A stretch of DNA of 64,000 nt from Impatiens glandulifera (Eukaryota > Streptophyta > Magnoliopsida > Ericales > Balsaminaceae): assembly GCF_907164915.1 (NCBI RefSeq), contig NC_061862.1, positions 29,901,151 to 29,965,150 of the forward strand, written 5' to 3'. The notes under the pieces were generated by a model. The model worked only from the letters and a program-made list of their open reading frames with translations, had not been told where the DNA came from and did not search any database. This document shows positions 55,801-64,000 of this stretch, in pieces (positions within the stretch are counted from its first letter, which is position 1; each line of letters begins with the position of its first letter). The translations under genes were made by a program, and so were the position numbers.

Positions 55801-56705
55801 AACCATTTGATTGCACGTCTAACTCCACTGAGTTAGACTGCACGTCTAATTTCGGTTCTACCTCAGACTAATCTGAAGGAGTTAGACTTACGTCTAACTT
55901 TCACTTAATTAGACTACGTCTAATTATCCAATAGCCATTAGACTGCACGTCTAACTCCACTGAGTTAGACTTCACGTCTAATTCCGGTTCTACCTCAAAC
56001 TAATCTGAAGGAGTTAGACTTACGTCTAACTTTCACTTAATTAGACTACACGTCTAATTATCCACTAACCATTAGACTGCACGTCTAACTCCACTGAGTT
56101 AGACTGCACATCTAATTCAGGTTCTACCTCAAACTAATCTGAAGGAGTTAGACTTACGTCTAACTTTCACTTAATTAGACTACACGTCTAATTTTCCAAT
56201 AACCATTAGACTGCACGTCTAACTCCACTGAGTTAGACTGCACGTTTAATTCCGGTTCTACCTCAGACTAATTTGAAGGAGTTAACTTACGTCTAACTTT
56301 CACTTAATTAGACTACACGTCTAATTTTCCAATAACCATTAGACTGCACGTCTAATTCCGGTTCTACCTCAGACTAACTTGAAGGAGTTAGACTTACGTC
56401 TAACTTTCACTTAATTAGACTTCACGTCTAATTATCCAATAACCATTAGACTGCACGTCTAACTCCATTGAGTTAGACTGCACGTTTAATTCTGGTTCTA
56501 CCTCAGACTAATCTGAAGGAGTTAGACTTATGTCTAACTTTCACTTAATTAGACTACACGTCTAATTATCTAATAACCATTAGACTGCACGCCTAACTCC
56601 ACTGAGTTAGACCGCACGTCTAATTCCGGTTCTACCTCAGACTAATCTGTAGGAGTTAGACTTACGTCTAACTTTCACTTAATTAGACTACACGTCTAAT
56701 TCCGC
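55801..56705. repeat. ~134-bp tandem array, seven units, rich in TTAGAC...GTCTAA palindromes
   Basis: Units start with (A)ACCATTAGACTGCACG-like sequence at 55801, 55932, 56067, 56201, 56334, 56441 and 56574. The fifth is ~27 bp short. Each unit holds several TTAGACN(1-6)GTCTAA inverted pairs. Confidence 0.9.
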
Positions 56706-56740
56706 ACATATTAGACTATCCGTCTAATTACACGTCTATT

Positions 56741-57135
56741 AGACTACATGTCTAACTCCGACGAGTTAGACTGTACGTCTAATTCCGAGTATCTATTAGA
56801 CCATCCGTCTAATTCCATGTATATTAGACTTGGGTCTAATTCTATACATTCATTAGACTACACGTCTAACTCCGATGAGTTAGACTGTACGTCTAATTCT
56901 ATGCATTCATTAGACTTCATGTCTAACTCCGATGAGTTAGAATGTATGTCTAATTCTATACATTCATTAGACTACACGTCTAACTCCGATGAGTTAAACT
57001 GTACGTCTAATTCTATGCATTCATTAGACTACACGTCTAACTCCGATGAGTTAGACTGTACGTCTAATTCTATGCATTCATTAGACTACACGTGTAACTC
57101 CGATGAGTTAGACTGTACGTCTAATTCTATGCATC
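56741..57135. repeat. 57-bp tandem array, five regular units plus degenerate flanks
   Basis: Regular units start (CATTAGACT) at 56851, 56908, 56965, 57022 and 57079, exactly 57 bp apart. They use the same TTAGAC/GTCTAA module as the neighbouring array. Because 57 is divisible by three, one frame is open and yields a repeated 19-residue peptide. Confidence 0.9.
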
Positions 57136-57462
57136 TTATGCCAATATCGGTCTAATGACCCTCATTAGAGCCAAGTCTTATGAAATATAGTTTCAATACA
57201 CCTGCATCAAAACTCATAAGTCATTTCATCATCAAAATCTCAATGGTTAAATTATTTCAACACTCAGTCAAAATAATTTGACTCAACAATTTCCTCCTTT
57301 TTGATGAAGAAATTGGAAACCTGCATACATATACCAAAATATGCATAATCATATAAATAGACAAAACCCTTGTTCACTTACATCAAACATTCAAAACCAA
57401 TATTCAGATAACCATCATAGAAGCATTGTTTGAAAGACTTAAAAAGAGTATAAGAAAAGAAA

Positions 57463-60400
57463 TTATTGTTCTTCCCTTTTAACTCGAGGATCGGTTGGAC
57501 TTATATCTTGACCGAGAACCATGTTGAAGAAGGAAGGATAGCCGCGACCACCACGACCGCCTCCACTTGATCTACCACCACTTTCATTACCGCTGCCACG
57601 ACCACCTTGATCAACATTGGCTAGCCTACTACGACCACCACCACTTCGACCTCCACAATCATTACCGCTTTGACCTCCACCTCTCTTGGTTGGCCTAGGA
57701 TTATCATCGGTGCTTGGAGCTCGCCTGGATCTAGTGCCGGTTGACACACCATCATATCTTTTACTTGTCTCGCCTTGGGTGGGTCGATATTGATCTTTCT
57801 CAGCATTAGCCTTTGCGTCCTCCTTTGCTTAAAACTTCCTTGCAATGGAGTCAGCAAATTCCTGTCGTTCGTTATCATTTCTACTCAAACAACCCTGAAT
57901 TTCCACCGTCTGATTATTCACCAGACTGAATTCTTCTAAGGTCTCTTTATGACGTTCATCATTGAATTGTCTTTCAATGTACAATAATTCACTTTGACGG
58001 ATGAAGAGTTACTTTTCAAACTTTGAGAAGTTTAGATTTGAGACATGAGTCTCATATGTGTTCTTCTTCAGAGTGTTATCTAGTTCAGTAAGGACCTTGA
58101 TAATCTCACAAAATCCCTTTCTTTCTTCTTCCTTCGTGTTCATGGCCTTTGTCATGGTCTTCTGAATAGATGAAAGCACAAACTTCATAGACCTTAACAT
58201 CTTTTTTCCTTCGGCATAAGATTCTTCATGTGATGAAATCTCTTCAGACTCTGCTGCCATGCTCTAAATTGGCTCAAAGTTTGTGTGAATCTGCAAGGAT
58301 TGCTCCGGTTGATTCTTTTCGGCATTCTTAGTAGCTTCATTCTTCTTTTCTTCTAACAATTCTTCTTCAGCTCTCTGAAATCTCTCATATAAATTTCCAG
58401 AGTAGTGAAGAGGAATGTTGATATTTTCATGAACATTTCCTGCAATAGTGTCGGGAAATAGACGGGACTTCTTAAAAGTTGCTTGTTGATCTTATTCCTC
58501 CTCAGATGAGGAACTTTCTTTTTCAATGACCTTCTCTTTGGAGGGTTCCCCTTTAGATCTGATAGTTTCTGGATGAGTTACCTTGGCCACTTTCTCTTGA
58601 ACTTCCTATGATCTCACAACAGAGGTTATCGCAACATCTTCTTCAAGAGGAGCTTGAACAACTTCCTCAATCACACCTTCCACATGAACTTCTTCTTCAT
58701 TTGTCTCTAGGGCTTGTTTAGGCTCTTGGACAATCACTTCTTCTTCTTTATTCAGATTCTCTTGAATTGGTTGATCTAGAATGCGTCTCTCTTCGGCAGA
58801 AAGATTCCCGAATTCGATCAAGAGAGCAACATCTAGCTCATCAACATCGTTGTCAGCATCAAGAATATCCATAGCTTCATCATCATCGAAAGGCTTTGCG
58901 CCAGAGCAATCGGCGCCATGGACGTATTGGGAAATAGTCGAAACGTAACCGTCCAAGATGTCGTTCAACCTTTTCAAAACTTTCAATTCAACTTCAGATC
59001 CTTTCTCAGCAGGGTTGAAGTTAGCCTTTCTGGCTTCAAAGATTGGGAAAAGAGGTTTTCCATACAGGCAAGCTTCCACTAGATCTTTTCTCTTCAGAGC
59101 CTCAGCAACCTCTGAAGTTCTTGTCCATTTAAGAACTTTCTTTTCATTTGCTACCCGCTTCTTCTATTCTTTTGTTATTGCAGAGTTCGTCAGAGAATTA
59201 TTGTACTTGGATGACAGTCTCTCCAGGCACCATGATTCAAAAATCTCCAGTTTCTCAGCCATAATGACTTTAACCTGATCTAAAATGAGGTCAACAATCC
59301 TTGTTGCCTCCGATACCTTTTCAGGAACTTGAGTTGCGATTTTATTACCTTTTCCAACAATCTCTACGGGTTTTAGAGCAGGTCTGGGTTCACCGAACAC
59401 GATTCCACCTGTCTGTCTTTTGGAACTCATCAGTTCGAACGCTGATTGGGGTTTCTTATAGAGCTCAGCAGGGAGCTCCACACGAATAACTATTCCAGCT
59501 ACCAATGAATCTTTATAGAGCGGGAACAGTGGGTTCATGTTCAACAGATTGACCAACAACAAGGGTAAGAGCAACACCTTGTTCTGGTTGAGATGACTCT
59601 GTAGCACCAACGGCTACTAGATCAGTTGGAACAACACGAGACTCAATCCTTTCAATATTTTCAACATTTGGACCGGCTGACTCAACAGCAGATCCTTCAG
59701 CAAATTCCCTTAAGGGAGAGAATACAAATTCAGCTTGTTCCACAATAGGAACATCAAACTTAGGCACAACGACCAAAGACTTAGAAGAAGTTACCTTTAA
59801 AGATTTAGACGCGCGGGGCGCCTTCGTCTTCTTCTCCTTTGAGACACAGGATCTCGAAGGCTTCCTCAAGATGGTTGAGGGAGTAGATAGTGAGGACATC
59901 GGAGTTGCAACAAGTACGCCTGGACCTTCCCTTAACTTTGAATCGACAGATTCAGAGTCCTTCTTGTTTGAACTCTTCAGACTGGAGGAACTGGCCTCCG
60001 ATTCATTCACTGTTTTCGATCTCTTTGCCCCTGTTGACATGATAGAAGTAGACGGTTGCTTGGATCGGGTAGAGGGCTTTCCACCAGTTTAGAGACTAGA
60101 TGCACCAGATGCAGATTCTAGATTGTTCTTCATCCTCATCGGTGTGTTAGCCACTGTAAAGGCAGTGAATACTCTTGGAGAGTTGATCTGCACAGGTTCA
60201 CCAACAGGAACCCCCAAATGCTTTAACAAATGACTTAGTTGAGCCGCAAACGTTATGCTTTCCTTGTTCGTCTGACAGGTCGAGAAGCACAAGTTCTGGA
60301 AAAGGGTATGAGCCCAGTTTACCTGGATTCTCTTTGAAATAGCACACATATAGTCAAAACGGTCTTGACTATAGAGATGGAAAGAGCCAGATTTCCCTTG

Positions 60401-60803
60401 TAGCGCCTTTGCCACCACGTCGTTCAGCAGAATGAAATGCGGTTTAAATGCCTTCTTGAGTCCATTAACATGGATTATTGAGCCATCGACAGAAAAGGTT
60501 CTCTTCATCTCCTCCATGATTTCAAGTGAAAGGATCAAGTTGAACGAGTGCCTTTCCGTTGGAAGTTCAAAGAACTCCGCATAAACTGCTTCATCGAAGG
60601 AGAACTCTATGTCGTTGACGGTTGCTACGATGGATTCACCCACCATAGTTGGTGATTTGAAGAACTCGCGAACTTCTTTTTCATAGAATATGAACGGACC
60701 TCCAAGATAATTCCTTAACCCAGAATATTCTAGGGTTCAGAACATCTCCACCACCTCCGGTTGATCGAAAGTGTACACCGATGGAAAATTCACCTACAAG
60801 GTA
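57463..60803 (-). pseudogene. Element F X gene: transposon-protein domain, acidic region, coiled coil, Gly/Arg-rich tail
   Basis: The N-terminus is cut by element G at 60804. X domain: SGLRNYLGGPFIFYEKEVRE, FFELPTERHSFN (60089-60720). Second half: RFDYMCAISKRIQVNWAHTL and SHLLKHLGVPVGE, matching X1-X3. Then a Ser/Lys-rich region (59513-60040), a conserved helical part (59164-59610), a Glu-rich acidic stretch (58606-59079), a coiled coil (58009-58260; LTELDNTLKK) and a Gly/Arg-rich C-terminus (57463-57747; SGGGRGGRGY) that may bind RNA. About 1,100 codons with several stops and shifts. It is the F counterpart of X3, followed by the polypurine tract. Function unknown. Confidence 0.72.
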
Positions 60804-62032
60804 TGTTAGGATCTAGGTCGCGGCTGAGGAACCGGGGTCTGGCCGGTCAGCGCGTTTCACTCAAAGGGTGGTGATTAATCCGGTTAGAGATTAATACCGG
60901 GGTTTCAATACTACACGAACTGTCACAAACCCTTGAACCAGGTTCAAGCGCGGAACAGGTTTGTTTCAGGTTAAAGCAGCGCACTTACGAGATAGGCAGC
61001 ACCGGATTTGGATAAGACAAGTTTGGAAGTTTGCTGGGTGGGTTTTGAATCTTAGTAATTCGGTTTAAGTAATGTAGAGTCGGTCGAAGCGGTTAGTGTA
61101 GATCGGTAATAAAGTAAAGTAACCAGAAAGCAAGTAACAAGACAGATTTTATGGATGTTCGGAGATAAAACTCCTACGTCACCCCTTCCTCTCGAAACCG
61201 CGAGAAGGATATTCACTGAGGAATACAAACACAATCCGATCGAGACTTATTTCTTGCTCGATAACACCCGTACAATTTAACCAAAATTGTAGAATACACT
61301 TCAAATAAGCGCTTTAAGCTTTCTAGAGATAGAACACAATGTGTGAAAGTTCAGAACTTGTAACCCTCTTAAAATCTCTTGTGTCCCGCATTTACTCCTC
61401 TTTAGCTCCTCCATTTATAGGTGAAATGTGTCAACGGTCACATTTCATTTCCTTGAATCTGATTGGTTGAGCAGAGGTTCAGTGATTCAGACATAGCGGT
61501 CAACTTTTCAGACCTGGCGGTCTAGTCTTCCAGTGTGTAGGTCAAACCGACTAGGTTTGTCTTTTGCTCAATGTGGTAACAGTCGGTTAGACAGTTGTCT
61601 GTACTTGGAAGATTGCCTTTCTGATTTATCCTGAAGTGGAAAGATCTTATAGGACTATCTTCTGCAGCCTGCAGACTGTCCTCAGACTTGTATGAATATG
61701 GCAATATTCAGTCTGTTCCTTTGGTATCATTCTCAACAGATACCCGAAGTATCTATTTGTGCTGGTCGGTTATGTGTGTTAACCGATGACTTCTGGTTAT
61801 TCATTGGCTATTCATTGGCTTCTAAATGACCGACTGTCTAGTGTTTCCGGCCTTCTGTTTTGACCGATCTTGTCTTTCTTGTTCGGTCATGTTTCTGGTC
61901 AGTTTAGATGTTTGACCGGTTGAGTTTTTCTTAACCGGTTTATTAATTTGACTGGTTCGGTCCTTTGCCTGTTCCTGCACCAGAGTTTTGTTTTTGTTAA
62001 GTTTTATTTAACCGATCTAATTTTATCTAACA
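60804..62032 (-). repeat. Element G 3' LTR (1229 bp)
   Basis: Minus-strand promoter: CCTATAAAT (61412-61420) beside the imperfect palindrome AAATGTGTCAACGGTCACATTT (about 61425-61446), which is the counterpart of the ATGACCGTTGTCAT palindrome of A, C and D. Minus-strand ORFs inside the LTR are not genes. Confidence 0.82.
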
Positions 62033-62232
62033 ATTTCTCCCTTTTTGATTATTTTATTTAAAATATTCAAAATCTTGTAAGAGTGAAAATGTAGGCCGGT
62101 TTTTTTTGAGGAATTTTATTTGGCCGGATTTTTGGAAACTGACTTGGGAGAATTTTTCGAAAAATTTTGGAAAATTTTGAGAAAAGTTTTGAAAAATTCT
62201 ATTTGTTTATCTTATCAATTTCTCCCTTTTTG
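62033..62232 (-). repeat. Element G duplicated polypurine tract module
   Basis: Polypurine tracts at 62033 and 62218 (minus strand ATCAAAAAGGGAGAAAT), each beside the same AATATTTTAAATAAAATA sequence, separated by GAAAATTTT-type repeats. Confidence 0.7.
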
Positions 62233-62385
62233 ATTATTTTATTTAAAATATTCAAAACCATGCAAGAGTTGAGATTTAGGCCGATTTCCAAAAATCACTT
62301 TATATATATATAAGAAAACACTAATTCAAAAAGCTATATATATGATAACCGAAGTAAACATAAGTAAAGATAGGATTTGAAGCCC

Positions 62386-64000
62386 CTATTTCTTCGATCT
62401 GGACGGCAGGAATTGTTCCATCATTGCATCGGTTGGTTGTCCCTTAGCCGGTTGATCCGGCCTTGAAGAGGAACCTCCAGCTCCCGAGGTGCCGGTTTGA
62501 GTAGATATCGGTTGACCGACCGTTCTAATTGGAATCGCATCGAAAACCCGCTGTCTTGTGAGTTGCGGCTGGAGATCTTCTTCGAAATCATCCTCGGTGT
62601 GCAAAGCCGAGTTGAGTGGAGGATCAACAACTGTCTCGGTGATTCTGTTCAGTAGTATGTTGACTCGCTCCTTCTTTGAAGGAGCTTTCCTTTTACGTGT
62701 GGCCGGAGCCGATGAGGAGACAACCGCTTGGGTCTTCTTGTGAACCTTGGCATACTCGTCGTACAATTGTTTCTGAGCGTTTAGCCGCTTAGCATCTTTG
62801 GCTTCTTGAGCCGCTATGGTTTTGCGAGTTCGGATTTTTGGCCGTTAATTTTCGTATGTTCTTTGCTATGTTCGCATCAGACCATGCCGTCTCCTTCTTT
62901 TTCCGCGTTTCCTCGTCCAGCGCATCTTGAAGTTTCCGGGCCGCGAGGGCATTCGTCTCCTCAATTGCCTTATCTGCAGCAAATTTGGCCTTTATTAACT
63001 CATTCACCTGTTCGGTGACCGCCTTGAGGTCAGCCTCAAGCTTGGTGTTCCTTTCCTCAAGACTTGCATTCTTTTCTTCAAGACTTATGACCCTGTCGAG
63101 TGTTGAACCGGCTTGGGCACTTGACCGCTCCAGGTCCTCATCGACCTTTGTCAGCCGTTACTCGGTCTTTTCTTGAGACCGTTCCACCTCTGCTACCCTT
63201 TGGCTGACCGACTCGAGGTCATCCACCAACTTTGCAGTCATATATCCTCCAAGGCCTTGGTTCGCTTAAGATGAGCGTCGTATAGTACATCGGCCTTACC
63301 GTAGTTGGTTTCGACCGACGTGATCCGCTTGACCGCCTCGCCAAGATCATCCCTTGTTGTCTCGGCTATCTTGACCGCTTGGACTGCGGTTTTCTTAACT
63401 TTCTTCTTCCAAGGTCGAACCAGGTCGTTGGCAAATTCTTCAATGATAGTTATGACCCTCTCTTCCGTTACGGCCGGTTCTGAATTTCCGGTTTGAACAG
63501 ATGCGTGTAGGTCGGTGAGAGGAGGCTATGTCCTATCGTCGGTTATGTTGATCGTCTGATCCGCTGGAGGAGAGGATAACTTTGCATCCCCCGGATTCTG
63601 ACCGTCAACATTCTCATGAGGCGGTGAGTGTGTTGTATCTTGATCTTGATATTCGGGCACCGCTTCAAGCTGCGCCACTTCATCGGTCAGCTCCCTTTCC
63701 TTGACCGCTAGCAACTTTAACACCAAGAGTTGTAGTTGGGAATTCGGTGTTTCCGGAGTGTGCTTTTCTCAAAGGCAGTGAATGTGTTCGGTGAGTTTTA
63801 TTAACCGAGCACAAGGTTCTACTAATGCATATCGGTCTAAGGCGGTTCTGGCATCTTCAACCTTTGTGAGGGTGATGACTTCCTCCTCCATCTCCATCAA
63901 CCTTTCGAATTTTTGGCCAACGGATAGACCCGGTAGCATGTCTTTGTAAAATAGATGATGTCGGTGCCGGATCCATTGACATAACACTTCGGACGCCTCG
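62386..64000 (-). pseudogene. Element G X3-like gene, C-terminal part
   Basis: Runs in from beyond the window. 63769-63987: WIRHRHHLFYKDMLPGLSVG followed by MEMEEEVITLTK, matching the DMLPG/EEE-VL segment of X3 in C and D. 63526-63726 is acidic. 62789-63240 has coiled-coil-prone Glu/Lys/Ala sequence (DKAIEETNALAARKLQDALD). 62386-62766 is a basic segment (RKRKAPSKKERVN) and a Gly/Ser-rich end (GTSGAGGSSSRPDQPAKG). Several stops and shifts. The X domain itself is outside the window. Confidence 0.65.

Larger units (their letters stand above)
54793..57288 (-). repeat. Shared middle LTR of E/F (2496 bp)
   Basis: TGATAGGATC...CTCAACA on the plus strand. Its large size comes from two tandem arrays (55801-56705 and 56741-57135). 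The inner right edge abuts the polypurine tract ATCAAAAAGGAGGAAAT (minus strand, 57289-57305). The ORF at 56748-57155 with 19-residue repeats comes from the array and is not credited as a gene. Confidence 0.85.
53048..64000 (-). mobile_element. Composite element E/F: LTR-gag-LTR-X gene arrangement, split by element G
   Basis: The left edge TGATAGGATC sits after GGTTG (53043-53047, probable left copy of the duplication). The middle LTR (54793-57288) has a primer site and gag on one side and a polypurine tract with an X gene on the other. It therefore acts as 5' LTR for the gag unit and 3' LTR for the X unit. This is the product expected from unequal recombination between LTRs of one or two elements. 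The left LTR is truncated and pol is missing from the gag unit. The right part runs out of the window. Confidence 0.75.
60804..64000 (-). mobile_element. Element G: Sirevirus-like element inserted in F (3' part only)
   Basis: The 3' LTR at 60804-62032 starts TGTTAGGATCTAGG and ends ATCTAACA. A polypurine tract (62033-62048) and a second copy at 62218-62232 follow. Left target copy AGGTA (60799-60803). The interior continues past the window with an X3-type tail. It is younger than F. Confidence 0.85.

Noticed and set aside
55801..57135. CRISPR-like array
   Set aside because: Units are contiguous and similar throughout, without unique spacers, in a plant genome.
56748..57155. 135-codon ORF of 19-residue repeats
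   Set aside because: The array period (57 bp) is divisible by three, which keeps a frame open by chance. It lies in LTR sequence with no supporting signals.

Overview
The window is repeat-dominated chromosomal DNA from a flowering plant, almost certainly a eudicot. It shows plant-type LTR retrotransposons primed by initiator-tRNA-Met, MULE and CACTA DNA transposons, a tRNA-derived SINE, and GT-AG introns in gene fragments captured from a plant nuclear genome. I see no intact host gene, rRNA, true tRNA gene or CRISPR array. Nearly every coding signal belongs to a mobile element. The species cannot be named from the sequence.

Layout. Positions 1-8000 are AT-rich and hold old, non-coding repeat debris, including a likely tRNA-Arg primer binding site of Tat/Ogre type at 6692-6709. 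Positions 8017-21853 are the remains of a MULE region: a GC-rich inverted-repeat cluster, a triplicated 5' unit, a MuDR-type transposase gene (13557-19532, + strand) and, tail to tail with it, a C48/Ulp1-like peptidase gene (20335-21853, - strand). Two LTR elements interrupt it. Element A (8804-13542, - strand) is a gag-only copia deletion derivative carrying a SINE in one LTR. Element B (15682-19197, + strand) is a Ty3/gypsy element whose LTRs look identical and whose single 924-codon ORF is an in-frame deletion fusion.

From 21854 to the end lies a nest of Sirevirus-like copia elements. Element C (- strand, from 21854, with its gag-side LTR running out of the window) is split by three later insertions: a CACTA transposon (30300-34293), element D (+ strand, 36068-50210) and the composite E/F (from 53048). 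F is itself split by element G (from 60804). Exact target-site duplications support A (tattc), B (cttgc), D (ttaga) and the CACTA element (agt). The CACTA element is a gene-capture ('Pack') type: it carries about eleven exons of a 3-hydroxyisobutyryl-CoA hydrolase-like gene placed behind the signal-peptide exon of an Ole e 1-like gene.

The most unusual content is in C and D. Downstream of pol, where some Sireviruses carry an env-like ORF, both carry three consecutive genes (here X1, X2, X3). Their N-terminal parts are clearly homologous to one another. Each has its own TATA box about 75-110 bp upstream where the start can be fixed, and X1 and X2 are followed by related 3' inverted-repeat motifs. 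X3 adds a long low-complexity and coiled-coil tail and has an E2F-like palindrome and repeated TTACCGCC motifs upstream. Elements F and G, whose LTRs differ, carry relatives of X3. The module is therefore shared by several element families. All copies here are broken by stops and frameshifts.
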